Made by a program: the position numbers and the translations under genes. The notes beneath the pieces were generated by a model. It was not told where the DNA came from. It searched no databases and saw only the letters and a program-made list of their open reading frames with translations. Of a stretch of DNA of 64,000 nucleotides, positions 25,704-35,186 are shown piece by piece. Numbering within the stretch: position 1 is the stretch's first letter; every line of letters begins with the position of its first letter. Source of the DNA: Desulfamplus magnetovallimortis (GTDB taxonomy: Bacteria; Desulfobacterota; Desulfobacteria; Desulfobacterales; Desulfobacteraceae); assembly GCF_900170035.1 (NCBI RefSeq), contig NZ_LT828541.1:475942-539941 (forward strand), read 5' to 3'.

Positions 25704-27833
25704 TTAAACATTGAGGTTATTTGATAACACTACCAACAGATATTCCCTTGCTCGTGAAATAGCGACATAACGTTCACATTTTTGTAATGGAGAGGCCTTA
25801 TCCATATGGTTCATGGGATCATTTATATCCCCGCAGGCCAAACAGATCGCTCTGAACTCAAGTCCTTTTATCCGCTGCATTGTTCCCATCCGTATCCCGG
25901 GTTCATTTGCACCCGGATCAATCTCTCTGGGCTTCAGTCGGAAAATTTTAAAACCGGCTTCAGTCAGACTTGTAACAATTTGTTCTTTATAAGGGGTAAT
26001 ACAGATCTCATGATCCTTAAGGCCTTGCTCATTAATAAGGATTTGAACCCATGATATGATAGTTTCACATTCATCATTAATATTATTGCATTGTTCGACA
26101 AATGGTTCCGGTCCTTTGAATACAGATCTGTCACCTGTAATGGAAATAGAACCACCGTTTAGATCGTCAATCTCCATCCCTTGAAGAACACCATGGCTGT
26201 ATCGTCTTATCTGCTCACTGGTTCGGTAGTTAATTTTCAATCTTCTGGATCTTCCTCTGATTTCGATTCCCGCCCGGCTCATGGGAATTTTACTGCGATA
26301 AATTCTTTGATGCCCATCGCCCACCGTACAAAGCGGATCACTCAATCCTTTGTCAACAGGGGCGATGGACCTGATTAGACGCAACGCTTCAAGACTGAAA
26401 TCCTGCACCTCATCAACAAGGACATGCCTGTAACTTCTAAAGTTACCTTGTTCCACAGCCAGCCGTGCCTGATGCACAACGCCTTCAAAGGTCAATAAAT
26501 TTCGTTTTTTCATTTCTGTCTGAAATTTCTTCAATACAGGCCATATCGCTTTTTTCTGTTTTCTTGAAAAACGGGGTCTTCCGGTTCTGACGGCTGAGAG
26601 ATAATCATCTTCACAATATATTCCATTGACATCGACAACTAGCCAATATTCATCAATGATCTCTTCCATTTGTACCGGTATCTCTCCGGTCAAAGAGCGT
26701 TGAATCTCTTGCCAGATGGCATCATAATCTGATTTAGCTCCAATTTTTCCTTTCCAGCCGGAATGGAGACATATGGTTCTTGCAAGAGCATGAAGATTTG
26801 TCACCTCAATTTTTTTGGCTGCCTCTTTATCCATCCGGTAAATATAATCACTCAAGGTGATCGAAAGATTGGTTGTAAACGTTGTAATCAATATTTTATC
26901 ATTGGGATCTTCAAGCTGATTGGCAAGATGAACGGCACGGTGAAGCATAACAACTGTTTTTCCCGTACCGGCAGCTCCGTTAATATTCATGGGGCCCTTT
27001 GTCTGCCAGCGAACCATTTTTTTCTGATAGGGGTGCAGGAATATTCTCCACTCATCAAGGGATCCTTCAAGAATCTCCTTTAGATGCTCTTCTCCATCAA
27101 TAAGTACCAGATCAAAACTCGCTGAGTGGTCAATATTGGAAAAGTCTCCTGTTTCTTCCGGCCTGACGTCATCTTCTTCTTTAATCCGTGACAATCCAAG
27201 CATCTCATTCAACGCTTCATCGACACTCATTCCACAGGCAATACCGGTGAGTACGTCCTTGCAGTCGTTGGGAAGGTAGTCTATCAGAGCATCAAAGGCA
27301 TCATCGGAGTCAATGGCGAGAACCGCCGGGATGAGAGGCTTGGGAACCCCTGCCATGAAGAGATCTTCATGGGATAGACTGGAAAGGAAATAGCTGTTTT
27401 CGTCAATAGCGCCTGTTTTTGATAAAGTCGGTGTCTTTGGTGAAGAGGCTGTTTTTGATGGAGTGGCTGTTCGGTTTTTTGCCATTGATTCCATTTCTGT
27501 GACATCAAACAGCTGAAAAACGCCGGTTTTCGGGTGAACTTCAAATCGTTTGTTTTTTGCCCACTCATAGGCTTTGTCATGGGAATCAATGTGTACCAGC
27601 AGAAAGATCTCCCCTTTATCCGGTGCAATGATAATCGCCCGATACCCGGATGGCAGATTCGCTCCCCTGACTTTATGGTCGGCCATACTCTCTTTAAGGG
27701 AGTGGAGATGCAATGAAGAATCTGTGGGATCTTTTTGAAAGATGTCGATAAACTCGGCCACTCTCTTCTGAACATTGGCGGGTATTTTGTTGAAATATTT
27801 CAATACATTTTTATGCACCATCAATTGAGCCAT
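25704..27833 (-). CDS. UvrD/Rep-like helicase with N-terminal RelE-type toxin domain
   Basis: The 709-residue protein opens with a RelE/ParE-like fold (FNKIPANVQKRVAEFIDIFQ, LHLHSLKES, GANLPSGYRAIIIAPDKGEI, LLVHIDSHDKAYEWAKN). After a low-complexity linker (TATPSKTASSPKTPTLSKTG) comes a superfamily 1 helicase: Walker A GAAGTGKTVVML near 282-289, ITTFTTNL, DEVQDFS near 470, INYRTSEQIRRY, MGTMQRIKGLEF and YVAISRAREYLLV. RelE domains cut mRNA on ribosomes, but in this fused form may act as a nucleic-acid nuclease or regulator. AGGA lies 8 bases before the ATG. It follows the DISARM-like operon but is separated by a terminator and preceded by a perfect palindrome, so it is likely regulated on its own. 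Confidence 0.85.
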   Translation of the reverse strand: MAQLMVHKNVLKYFNKIPANVQKRVAEFIDIFQKDPTDSSLHLHSLKESMADHKVRGANLPSGYRAIIIAPDKGEIFLLVHIDSHDKAYEWAKNKRFEVHPKTGVFQLFDVTEMESMAKNRTATPSKTASSPKTPTLSKTGAIDENSYFLSSLSHEDLFMAGVPKPLIPAVLAIDSDDAFDALIDYLPNDCKDVLTGIACGMSVDEALNEMLGLSRIKEEDDVRPEETGDFSNIDHSASFDLVLIDGEEHLKEILEGSLDEWRIFLHPYQKKMVRWQTKGPMNINGAAGTGKTVVMLHRAVHLANQLEDPNDKILITTFTTNLSITLSDYIYRMDKEAAKKIEVTNLHALARTICLHSGWKGKIGAKSDYDAIWQEIQRSLTGEIPVQMEEIIDEYWLVVDVNGIYCEDDYLSAVRTGRPRFSRKQKKAIWPVLKKFQTEMKKRNLLTFEGVVHQARLAVEQGNFRSYRHVLVDEVQDFSLEALRLIRSIAPVDKGLSDPLCTVGDGHQRIYRSKIPMSRAGIEIRGRSRRLKINYRTSEQIRRYSHGVLQGMEIDDLNGGSISITGDRSVFKGPEPFVEQCNNINDECETIISWVQILINEQGLKDHEICITPYKEQIVTSLTEAGFKIFRLKPREIDPGANEPGIRMGTMQRIKGLEFRAICLACGDINDPMNHMDKASPLQKCERYVAISRAREYLLVVLSNNLNV

Positions 27834-27854
27834 ACGAAAATCCTTACTTTACTG

Positions 27855-27875
27855 TGAAAACAGCCGCTGTTTTCA
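27855..27875. promoter_or_regulatory. 21-bp perfect palindrome upstream of relE-uvrD, possible operator
   Basis: TGAAAACAGC (27855-27864) and GCTGTTTTCA (27866-27875) flank one C. It lies 22 bases from the start codon, where autoregulatory toxin-antitoxin operators often sit. Confidence 0.5.
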
Positions 27876-27946
27876 TTTTCGGGGGTGGCTGATCGACAGC
27901 CATGACCGTTTACAATAAACACGAGTTGGCGTTTTATAAAATTTAG

Positions 27947-27982
27947 CAAGAAAACCCACCGATCAGCGAAGTGTCGGTGGGT
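27947..27982 (-). terminator. intrinsic terminator after the giant helicase gene
   Basis: On the minus strand ACCCACCGA (27982-27974) pairs with TCGGTGGGT (27962-27954), followed by TTTCTT. It separates the helicase-DUF1998 gene from relE-uvrD. Confidence 0.75.
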
Positions 27983-28018
27983 AGTTGACACCTTTTTAAA
28001 TCTCAGTTTCAAAAATTA

Positions 28019-28117
28019 GGAATGAGTACGAAATAACTTACCCATTCTCCCCCTCTCCATTTATGGAGAGGGGGCTGGGGGGTGAGGTTGTTGGGCAAGT
28101 TATTTCAGACCGATTCC
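28019..28117 (+). repeat. family 3 repeat, 99-bp full copy
   Basis: Ends GGAATGAGTACGAAATAACT and, inverted, GGAATCGGTCTGAAATAACT; each continues to CCCA. The centre is the CCCCCTCTCC/GGAGAGGGGG hairpin and GTGAGG. The same length and ends are seen at 32989-33087 and 50048-50146. It sits between the giant helicase gene and its terminator. Confidence 0.85.
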
Positions 28118-28135
28118 TTAGCTCACAAAGAGACG

Positions 28136-31100
28136 TTAACGACTTTCGCTCATTATGTTTAAAAACCACGCCAGACCATTGATCTCCAGGTCATCCGGCA
28201 CAACGACTTTCCATCCATCTCCTTGCCATTTCTCACTGAAGTCGATCTGTTCACCGGCAAGCACGGCAACCGGCGGGCTTAAATCCGGCCAGGCAAGTTC
28301 TGCGAATGCATCTCCATCCACAGCGTCATTATAAAATTCTACTTCAGGGATGGGGGATGCTTCCATGGCAAGCCTCTCAACAAGAGGATAAAAAGCGGAA
28401 ACCGTCTCTTCCTTGATCTCCTGCCACTCTTGAGAAAGCGTTTTCTCTTCTTCCACCCCAAAGTCCGGTGCTGTGCCGTTTTCAGCTTCTGATGTTGTCC
28501 AGAAGCTGAAGTTGTCATGGAATTGATAAAAATTCAGACAGGCAAGAAATCGTCTCCATCGTTCATTAAAATCACTGCCGTTGATTTCAAATTCCGTATC
28601 ACCAAGATGGGCAAAAATCCCGAATCTGAAGGCTTTATGCAGCAGCACATCCTCCAATGAGGAAAATGCAAGGATATCCTGATTGAAAGAGATCTGATCA
28701 AAGAACAGGTGGGTTCCGGTATCAGCGCTTTCAATGGACTTCAGACCTTGCCCGGTTTGCCATGACTTCATCGATTCAATCAGATCAGAATAGTCGTATT
28801 TTTTATCTTTTGCCGCTATGGTCGATAGAGTGAACGTGGTTATAAAATGGATCGTATCCTGCCATTTCCTTTGGTAAGGTATTTTAAGAAAGGCTTTAAT
28901 CTGCTCAAAACCATTATACAGTATCCCCCATGGATCTGTTCCTGTTATATTTAGCGAATTTTTTGCCACAGTATATTTATTGATGTAAGCAGCAATGGTT
29001 TTAGGACAGACCATTAAATGAAGTTGACGATCTGTATGTAAATCATCCCATGTGATATTCCACACCCAGAACTTTTCACTCTCCAGGATAGCTCTCCGTT
29101 TCATCATATCATCGGCAAGACGATTGTTTGGATAACAGTGATATTCAAATCCATCGGTGAAAACCGCCACAGGCCTTATGGATTCATCATCACAGGTGAG
29201 AAGAAAATCAGGTTGGGACGCTGTCATAACCCCTTGGGGCTTCCCCAGTCGGGGCTGCAATTCAAGCTCCCACAATCTTCCAAAAATTTCAAACCGAAAC
29301 CCCTTGGCACCCTTTATAATGGTGGACTCCCATCTCCCCTTTTGGGTTTCAACAAACGCCTCCAGGGCGTCGACAAACCTCTTTTCCAGAACACTTCCAA
29401 ACAAAGAATCCGGTTTGATATCTTCAAGTGTCCCCTTTGTGACCCTGTTGCGTCCCGCTTCCAGAAGCTCTTCAAGTAGCTTTATTCCTCTTTCCCTGCT
29501 GATTTTTTCAGATTTGTATTGCAGATGATAGGTTCTCAAGCATCGATAACAGCCATCAGTATCATCTTCTTTCTGCTTTAAATTTCTGCAGGAACAGAGC
29601 ATCAAGGCATTTTTCGCACGTTCCAGGATATCCATGATACCTTCTGCAAATATTCCGGCTTCGTTTTTTTCCTGAAACAGCGTTTTTAAAAATCCAGTAC
29701 CCCCCGGTACCGCATCCATGAGAATAAGATAATGTTTTGTCAAACCTGTGGATTTATCGGGCAGAATATGGGGAAGGACAATCAAATGGGCAGGGTCTCC
29801 CTCAAACCGTAATCTCAATCCAAGATAGATGCAGGCAATAAGTGTATCAATGTCCTGGTCATCAATTACAGGAAGCAGCAGACGAATCGCTTCTGATTTC
29901 AATTCCCGGTAAAGAAATATCCTTTCCCATTGAAATGGATTCAGGTGTGTATTGTACTGCCGGTCTGTGTCATATCTTTTTCTGGCCTTACAGCTTTTCC
30001 TATGTTTATACGACTCAAATTTCTCCTTTGACACCCCTGGTGGCACCACAACGCCGCAATCTTTACAAATGAAAAAACCGTTTTCCGAGAGCTTTTGATT
30101 CGGTCCGATATTGATATCAACACCTTGATCAAGGTATCCGCCGTTGATCACTCTTAAAATAATTTCTGTTCTATATTCAATCCCAAACGGCAGCGTATCT
30201 TCACCGGCAGCCCCTTTTGGAGAATTCAGTGTCAAATCAAATGAAGAGACAATATTGTAAAAAAGCTGCTCCCTCTCTTCTGTTTTGTCTCCGGAAAGAC
30301 TGTCATAATACTCCATGTATGAAAGGGCCTGAGAATCGGAAAAATGGATAAAATCCTTTTGTTGCCCCAGGTCAAAAAGACTGTCACTGTCCCCTTCATG
30401 GCCGCACTGGGGACAATCCGGTGATGCGCCGGGTGCTTTGAGTCTGCTCAACGGTGCGACAAAGCCGCAGTTACCGCAGATTCCCCATTTTTCAGCCAGG
30501 GGCTGGTTAGGGTTTCCCATGGTGATCTGCTGAATGACAAAATGTTTCTTATGTGTGTAAAATGTGTTGCCCGGAGCAAGCTCCCTTATAGCCGAAGAGG
30601 CACCTCGGTAAAGATCAACCGGTTTTACTTCAAGATTCGTTCTTCGATGTCTGTTATAGACCGCACCATAAAATCCCACCCCACGTTCAGGAAAGGCATA
30701 ATTGGGAAGCAGTCCATTACCGGTCAGAATTTCCAGTGTACTCAGCCGATTGATGTTGAGCAGCCGGGTTGTGATGATTTTCATCTCCTGGTCAATTTCA
30801 AAGGCTTCATCCACCTCTTCAGCGTTGAATTTTGCTTCATCCGCCTCTTCAGCATTGAGTTTTGATCTCTGGCTGTTCAATCTGTTTTTTGCATTTTCAA
30901 GATCCCGGATCGTTCGATCATAGAATCCTGCAACCTGGTGAATCTTCTGCAAAATGAGTTCTGTGGCTGTCTCAACATAAAATCGCTCTTTTGTGTCCTC
31001 TTTGATAATGCCCGGGATCGATTCAAACCGGTTCAGAAAATGGTTTTGAAAAATTTTTTCACTGTTTGAGACCCAGGTCATCATCGATATAATGGCCCCA

Positions 31101-34100
31101 TTGCCATCGTTCATATCTTTAATGAACTGCCGGCAACTTGCCGGTATGATCATAAGTTTTCCGGCTTTGACGGCTGAATCAAAACAAAAGCCGAGGTATT
31201 GCCTCGCCAGTACGGCTGACGCATCGAGCCAGCATCCCGGCGGTGCCACCTGTCCTTTGATCATCTCGGAAGGTCTGGCATAAAAAAAGAGATCGTGTGG
31301 GCGCTGATTGATAATGGAGATGATCAATGCCGTGCCGGTGGAACGTCCTGCTCTGCCGATTCTCTGGAGATAGTTGGAGGTCGTCGGTGGAATGGAGCAG
31401 AGCATGGTACTGGAGAGATCCCCGATATCAATCCCCATCTCCAGCGTTGAGGTGCATGCCAGGACGTTGGGATCATCTTTATGGGATGACGTTTTAAAAT
31501 CGTTTTCGATCTTTTCCCTCAGTTCAGTATCAAGAATACCGGTGTGTTCCTGTGCAACCACCCGCCGTAAAGCGCCTTTTTGATACCGATCCTGATAATA
31601 CTTCTGGCGGGGGTCAAAAGATACCTGTCGATAAACCCCTTTGTCGGCATAGTATTCCATACTGGGCGCATCAAGAAATACGGACGCCTCATCCGGAGGC
31701 TTTACAATGAATTTATCTGTTTCACTGCATGCCAGTTTTACGCACTCCTGAAAAAGAGTGGCGGCATTCTGGGAAATGGCAAAAAACTCCGTTTTACTGT
31801 CCTGATGAAGTTTGACAAACAATCCTGCATCATGTCCGGCATTCAGAAGGGCTTTCAAGAGATCAATGTAATCCGTATTTGAAACAGCCGGCCTTTCAAG
31901 TGCCCGGGCCGTCCATAACAGATGCCAGGGATGGCGCCCTCCGCTACTTGGAGCAAGGACATTGACATGCTCTTTCTTATGGGAAGTCACCATGAGTTTC
32001 GGTCGATATCGTATCGCCGGTGGATAGGTCTCTCTTCCGGGAACCGCTCTGCCAAAGGGGTATTTTCCCCAATAGTTCTGTTTGGCATATGAATCAAGGT
32101 ATGGGTGATAGAGTGCGCCTGATTCCCTGCATCGATGGAGAAATCCAAAAAGCCAGAGCCGAAGGCGGTCATCCGTCAATTTCGTCAGCACCGGGCTGAT
32201 GCCTTCAATTCTATCCTTTAACTTGTCTATGGTTCGATCTATGAAGTCAGGTTGCCATCCCATACAGGCCGCACCGTTTTTCTCCATGGTTCTGCCATGG
32301 GAGAGCATAAAACCAAACTCACTCACTGCCTGCCACTTGAGGCGGGTTTCAACATCCTTGTAAAGGGCTGGCGGTGGGTCTTGAAGTTTTTCATTGTTTC
32401 GATATTTTGTATAGGGAAGATATTCAGATAAATCCGGCGGCAGCAGCGAGGCCATGGCTTCCTTAATGGAACCCGGGCGCCCCGGCAGCGGCAATGACCA
32501 GTAGGTCAAAAGCTTATCACCGGCCTCTTTAACCGGAAGTCCTTGAAAGCCCGCTTCATTGATCACATGCTGAAGTGCGGTTCGGTATGTGAAGTGGTAT
32601 GTCCGTGCAGAGAAATACCCAGCCCGGTGCGACGCATCCTGAACACTGTCGGTAAAGGCGAGCAGCTTGGGATCATTATTCAATACCGAGCCAAACATTT
32701 CATCAATGATGACACTTGACAGGGTTGCAGACTGACACCCGATAAAAAAGATCCCCTCCTCCAAAAGACATTTCGGGCAACGCTGGGCGCCCACAACAGA
32801 TCCGTTTTCAAGGCTTTTTATGCTTTTATCCACTTCAACACGAAACAGTTTATCCGATCCTGTCAAAGGGCAGGTGCCGTAGCCTTTTCTCAGTACAAGA
32901 CTCTCCCGACACAGGTAAAACCCATCTGATTCCATCCCCGGCAAGTCATGTTGTTCTCCAGTTTTAATGGCATATTCTTTTTCATTAAGGAATGGGTCTG
33001 AAATAACTTGACCATCAACCTCACCCCCCACCCTTTTCTCCATGAATGGAGAGGGGGAGAATGGATCATTTGTTTCGTGCACATTCCTAAATGGAGTGAT
33101 CACAACCATGTGCTGATCTTTACGTCCCTTTATTCCGAACCATCCCTGGTAAATCGTCCTCGGGTCATCAATTAGCTGATGCCCTTCAACACCCTCTGAC
33201 TTGATGACGGTATCCTTGTCCGGCTCCACCATGGATATCCATCCAGACGCTCCACACTCACTGCAATGAAATGCCGGAAGGCTTCGGATATTTTTGGATG
33301 GCTCATCCAGCCAGATAAATCCCGGTTTCTCGTGTACAAGTCGTCCCAGACGCCTCAGTTCCCGAATCCAGAGTTGAACCTGTGTCGGAACCAATGGAAA
33401 AGGTCTTCCACTTCGCTTTTCTGAAGCATGGGAAATCAGGGAGCAGAATGAAGAGAGAATGGTGCTTTTATCTTCGTTTTTCTGTATGGCATTGATTTCA
33501 AAGTCAGCCTGACTGATCTTTTTGACAAAAAGATTCCATGGAATCGGGTCTTCCTGTTTCATTTCAGCAGCTTTAAAAATATTGAGAACCGCTTTAAAGA
33601 GCTTACTTCCCTTGAGCCAATCTCCCAGTTCCAGCTTGAAGGCAGCAACATCCTCTGCTGTATTGATGTCCCCTGAAAATAGAGGGCCTCCCCATATTTC
33701 GGATTGGCGGATCGCATAGGTCAGAGCATCTTCATCTTCTCTATTATGACATTGTTCTACATCCGGAATATCAACCGCAAAAAGATCGGATTTTACGATA
33801 TCTTCAACCTCAAGACGCTCTTCTCCAATCACTGCTTCAGCTTGAATCTCCTCTTCAAACAAGATCGTAGCAAATGCTGCCAGCTTGTCCTTTCCCGTTG
33901 CCATGGCATCGATGGAACCATCTGTGATTTTGACATCGATATCTTCTTTATTTTCATCCAGGGTGGCACTGGTACCAACCACACACATTTCCCCTTTGGA
34001 AATTTCCAGTTTCTCTTTCAGGCGACGGATTAAACAGGCCACATCCGCACCCTGGGCCCCGTCATAGGTGTGCAGTTCATCCAGCACAAGATATTTCAGA

Positions 34101-34822
34101 ATTCCCGGTGTATTGAATCGCCACAGTTCCTGATCCCGGGGTCTCATCAGTAGAAAGTCCAGCATCCGGTAGTTGGTCAACAGAATGTCCGGTGGAAACT
34201 CTTGAAGCACCTTATGATTTGAAATGCCGTGATAACTCTCCCCCTCTTTGCCTTTGCCCATTGATTTGGTGCCGCTCTCCCTGCCTGATCCGGGATCGGA
34301 AGGGTCAAACCGGCCGGTATAGTTTCCAACTCGAATACCTGCCGCTGTTAATTCAGGATCTTTTAAAACCGTTTCGGCAAATCTTCTTTCCTGATCCGAA
34401 GCAAGGGCGTTCATGGGGTAGAGGATAATGGCTTTAATGCCGTTCTGTCCCTTTTTCTTCTCCCGCAGACAATGGTCAAGGATCGGATAGAGAAAACATT
34501 CCGTCTTACCGGAACCGGTGCCGGTCGTGACAATAGTGGATTTCGGGGTTTGATTTCGACTGCTCAGTCTTAACCATGATTTGTACTGATGGAGAAACGG
34601 GTTGAATGGAATCGTAGTGTCCAGAGGAATCTTGATATTTTCCGGTGCCGGTCTGAATGGACGTTTTAACTGGAACCAGGGGCCTTTGAACATCCCGTTT
34701 TCAGGATCGTTGATAAACAGGCTGAATGCCTTTTCAGCCTGTTTGTCCAGAAAAGAAAATGTGGCTTGAAGATAGTATTCAACCTGCTTTCTGATATTTT
34801 GTGCAATATGAGCGGGGAGCAT
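28136..34822 (-). CDS. giant DEAD/DEAH-box helicase with DUF1998 domain (DrmA-DrmB-like single chain)
   Basis: The 2228-residue protein begins as a superfamily 2 helicase: Walker A GTGSGKT (residues 101-107), DELH (248-251), GTSATLDE, and the C-lobe CTSTLEMGIDIGDLSSTMLC with YLQRIGRAGRSTGTA. Further on there is a zinc knuckle pair (CGNCGFV, CPQCGHEG), another CKDCGVV, and the DUF1998 signature (LILMDAVPGGTGFLKTLF, then CSCRNL with DGCYRCLRTYHLQY). In DISARM the helicase DrmA and the DUF1998 protein DrmB are two proteins; here both sets of features are in one chain, plus a long C-terminal region with an endonuclease-like stretch (FLLTCDDESIRPVAVFTDGF). Residues about 579-611 are encoded by an inserted 99-bp repeat. 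AAGGA precedes the ATG, and the previous ORF ends 3 bases before it. It probably loads on or translocates DNA for the defence system. Confidence 0.85.
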   Translation of the reverse strand: MLPAHIAQNIRKQVEYYLQATFSFLDKQAEKAFSLFINDPENGMFKGPWFQLKRPFRPAPENIKIPLDTTIPFNPFLHQYKSWLRLSSRNQTPKSTIVTTGTGSGKTECFLYPILDHCLREKKKGQNGIKAIILYPMNALASDQERRFAETVLKDPELTAAGIRVGNYTGRFDPSDPGSGRESGTKSMGKGKEGESYHGISNHKVLQEFPPDILLTNYRMLDFLLMRPRDQELWRFNTPGILKYLVLDELHTYDGAQGADVACLIRRLKEKLEISKGEMCVVGTSATLDENKEDIDVKITDGSIDAMATGKDKLAAFATILFEEEIQAEAVIGEERLEVEDIVKSDLFAVDIPDVEQCHNREDEDALTYAIRQSEIWGGPLFSGDINTAEDVAAFKLELGDWLKGSKLFKAVLNIFKAAEMKQEDPIPWNLFVKKISQADFEINAIQKNEDKSTILSSFCSLISHASEKRSGRPFPLVPTQVQLWIRELRRLGRLVHEKPGFIWLDEPSKNIRSLPAFHCSECGASGWISMVEPDKDTVIKSEGVEGHQLIDDPRTIYQGWFGIKGRKDQHMVVITPFRNVHETNDPFSPSPFMEKRVGGEVDGQVISDPFLNEKEYAIKTGEQHDLPGMESDGFYLCRESLVLRKGYGTCPLTGSDKLFRVEVDKSIKSLENGSVVGAQRCPKCLLEEGIFFIGCQSATLSSVIIDEMFGSVLNNDPKLLAFTDSVQDASHRAGYFSARTYHFTYRTALQHVINEAGFQGLPVKEAGDKLLTYWSLPLPGRPGSIKEAMASLLPPDLSEYLPYTKYRNNEKLQDPPPALYKDVETRLKWQAVSEFGFMLSHGRTMEKNGAACMGWQPDFIDRTIDKLKDRIEGISPVLTKLTDDRLRLWLFGFLHRCRESGALYHPYLDSYAKQNYWGKYPFGRAVPGRETYPPAIRYRPKLMVTSHKKEHVNVLAPSSGGRHPWHLLWTARALERPAVSNTDYIDLLKALLNAGHDAGLFVKLHQDSKTEFFAISQNAATLFQECVKLACSETDKFIVKPPDEASVFLDAPSMEYYADKGVYRQVSFDPRQKYYQDRYQKGALRRVVAQEHTGILDTELREKIENDFKTSSHKDDPNVLACTSTLEMGIDIGDLSSTMLCSIPPTTSNYLQRIGRAGRSTGTALIISIINQRPHDLFFYARPSEMIKGQVAPPGCWLDASAVLARQYLGFCFDSAVKAGKLMIIPASCRQFIKDMNDGNGAIISMMTWVSNSEKIFQNHFLNRFESIPGIIKEDTKERFYVETATELILQKIHQVAGFYDRTIRDLENAKNRLNSQRSKLNAEEADEAKFNAEEVDEAFEIDQEMKIITTRLLNINRLSTLEILTGNGLLPNYAFPERGVGFYGAVYNRHRRTNLEVKPVDLYRGASSAIRELAPGNTFYTHKKHFVIQQITMGNPNQPLAEKWGICGNCGFVAPLSRLKAPGASPDCPQCGHEGDSDSLFDLGQQKDFIHFSDSQALSYMEYYDSLSGDKTEEREQLFYNIVSSFDLTLNSPKGAAGEDTLPFGIEYRTEIILRVINGGYLDQGVDINIGPNQKLSENGFFICKDCGVVVPPGVSKEKFESYKHRKSCKARKRYDTDRQYNTHLNPFQWERIFLYRELKSEAIRLLLPVIDDQDIDTLIACIYLGLRLRFEGDPAHLIVLPHILPDKSTGLTKHYLILMDAVPGGTGFLKTLFQEKNEAGIFAEGIMDILERAKNALMLCSCRNLKQKEDDTDGCYRCLRTYHLQYKSEKISRERGIKLLEELLEAGRNRVTKGTLEDIKPDSLFGSVLEKRFVDALEAFVETQKGRWESTIIKGAKGFRFEIFGRLWELELQPRLGKPQGVMTASQPDFLLTCDDESIRPVAVFTDGFEYHCYPNNRLADDMMKRRAILESEKFWVWNITWDDLHTDRQLHLMVCPKTIAAYINKYTVAKNSLNITGTDPWGILYNGFEQIKAFLKIPYQRKWQDTIHFITTFTLSTIAAKDKKYDYSDLIESMKSWQTGQGLKSIESADTGTHLFFDQISFNQDILAFSSLEDVLLHKAFRFGIFAHLGDTEFEINGSDFNERWRRFLACLNFYQFHDNFSFWTTSEAENGTAPDFGVEEEKTLSQEWQEIKEETVSAFYPLVERLAMEASPIPEVEFYNDAVDGDAFAELAWPDLSPPVAVLAGEQIDFSEKWQGDGWKVVVPDDLEINGLAWFLNIMSESR
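30804..30863 (-). repeat. 30-bp tandem repeat (two units) in the giant helicase gene
   Basis: Units 30804-30833 and 30834-30863 encode KLNAEEADEA and KFNAEEVDEA in a helical linker. Confidence 0.75.
32989..33087 (-). repeat. family 3 repeat, 99-bp copy inserted in frame in the giant helicase gene
   Basis: Ends GGAATGGGTCTGAAATAACT and, inverted, GGAATGTGCACGAAACAAAT match the intergenic copies. Because 99 is a multiple of three, it adds 33 residues, including FSPSPFMEKRVGGEV, without a stop or frameshift. Confidence 0.85.
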
Positions 34823-34825
34823 ATA

Positions 34826-35053
34826 TCATTCCTTGATACCGTAGTAGATGGCGTCAGATACTTCATTGGCATCGGCAATCAGGTCATCAAAGATTTCTGT
34901 GTTAATACCATAATGGTCAACAGTGACTTTTTTTATGGAGTGATTATCTTTTAAGCTAAACGCCTTCACTTGATCCGGTCGCAGAATATCCTGTTCAACC
35001 ATTTTCTCTTTTTTCATGATGCTCTGCTTGTTTTCAACGTCACTGTTCAACAT
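34826..35053 (-). pseudogene. C-terminal remnant of an AAA ATPase gene, 75 codons
   Basis: The frame starts at ATG 35053, overlapping the stop of the Walker-A fragment, and ends TVDHYGINTEIFDDLIADAN, then EVSDAIYYGIKE. This ending resembles the tails of OLD/AAA-type ATPases whose N-terminus is encoded directly upstream (35047-35184), so the two pieces look like one gene that lost its middle. Its stop lies 3 bases before the giant helicase start, so it may still be translated for coupling. A genuine small protein is the alternative. Confidence 0.45.
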
Positions 35054-35184
35054 GATTCTGTTGTTGATATGGCATAATTCACATAGGTCTTTCCTACATT
35101 GTTAGGGCCACAGATCAAGGTTAAATCCCCTAATTCCAATGCCCCTTCATCGACATAACCAAAGTTTTTAAAATTAAATTTCAT
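35047..35184 (-). pseudogene. N-terminal remnant of an AAA/ABC-type ATPase, 45 codons, Walker A only
   Basis: The frame begins MKFNFKNFGYVDEGALELGD and contains LTLICGPNNVGKTYVNYAI, a textbook Walker A of SMC/OLD-like ATPases, then stops at TGA 35049-35047. No Walker B, Q-loop or signature follows in frame. It starts 2 bases after the 908-residue ATPase gene ends. It is most likely an internally deleted ATPase gene kept in the operon. Confidence 0.65.
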
Positions 35185-35186
35185 AT

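Noticed and set aside
28534..33719. Many frames of 60-120 codons over the giant helicase gene
   Set aside because: All are shadows of one continuous minus-strand frame.
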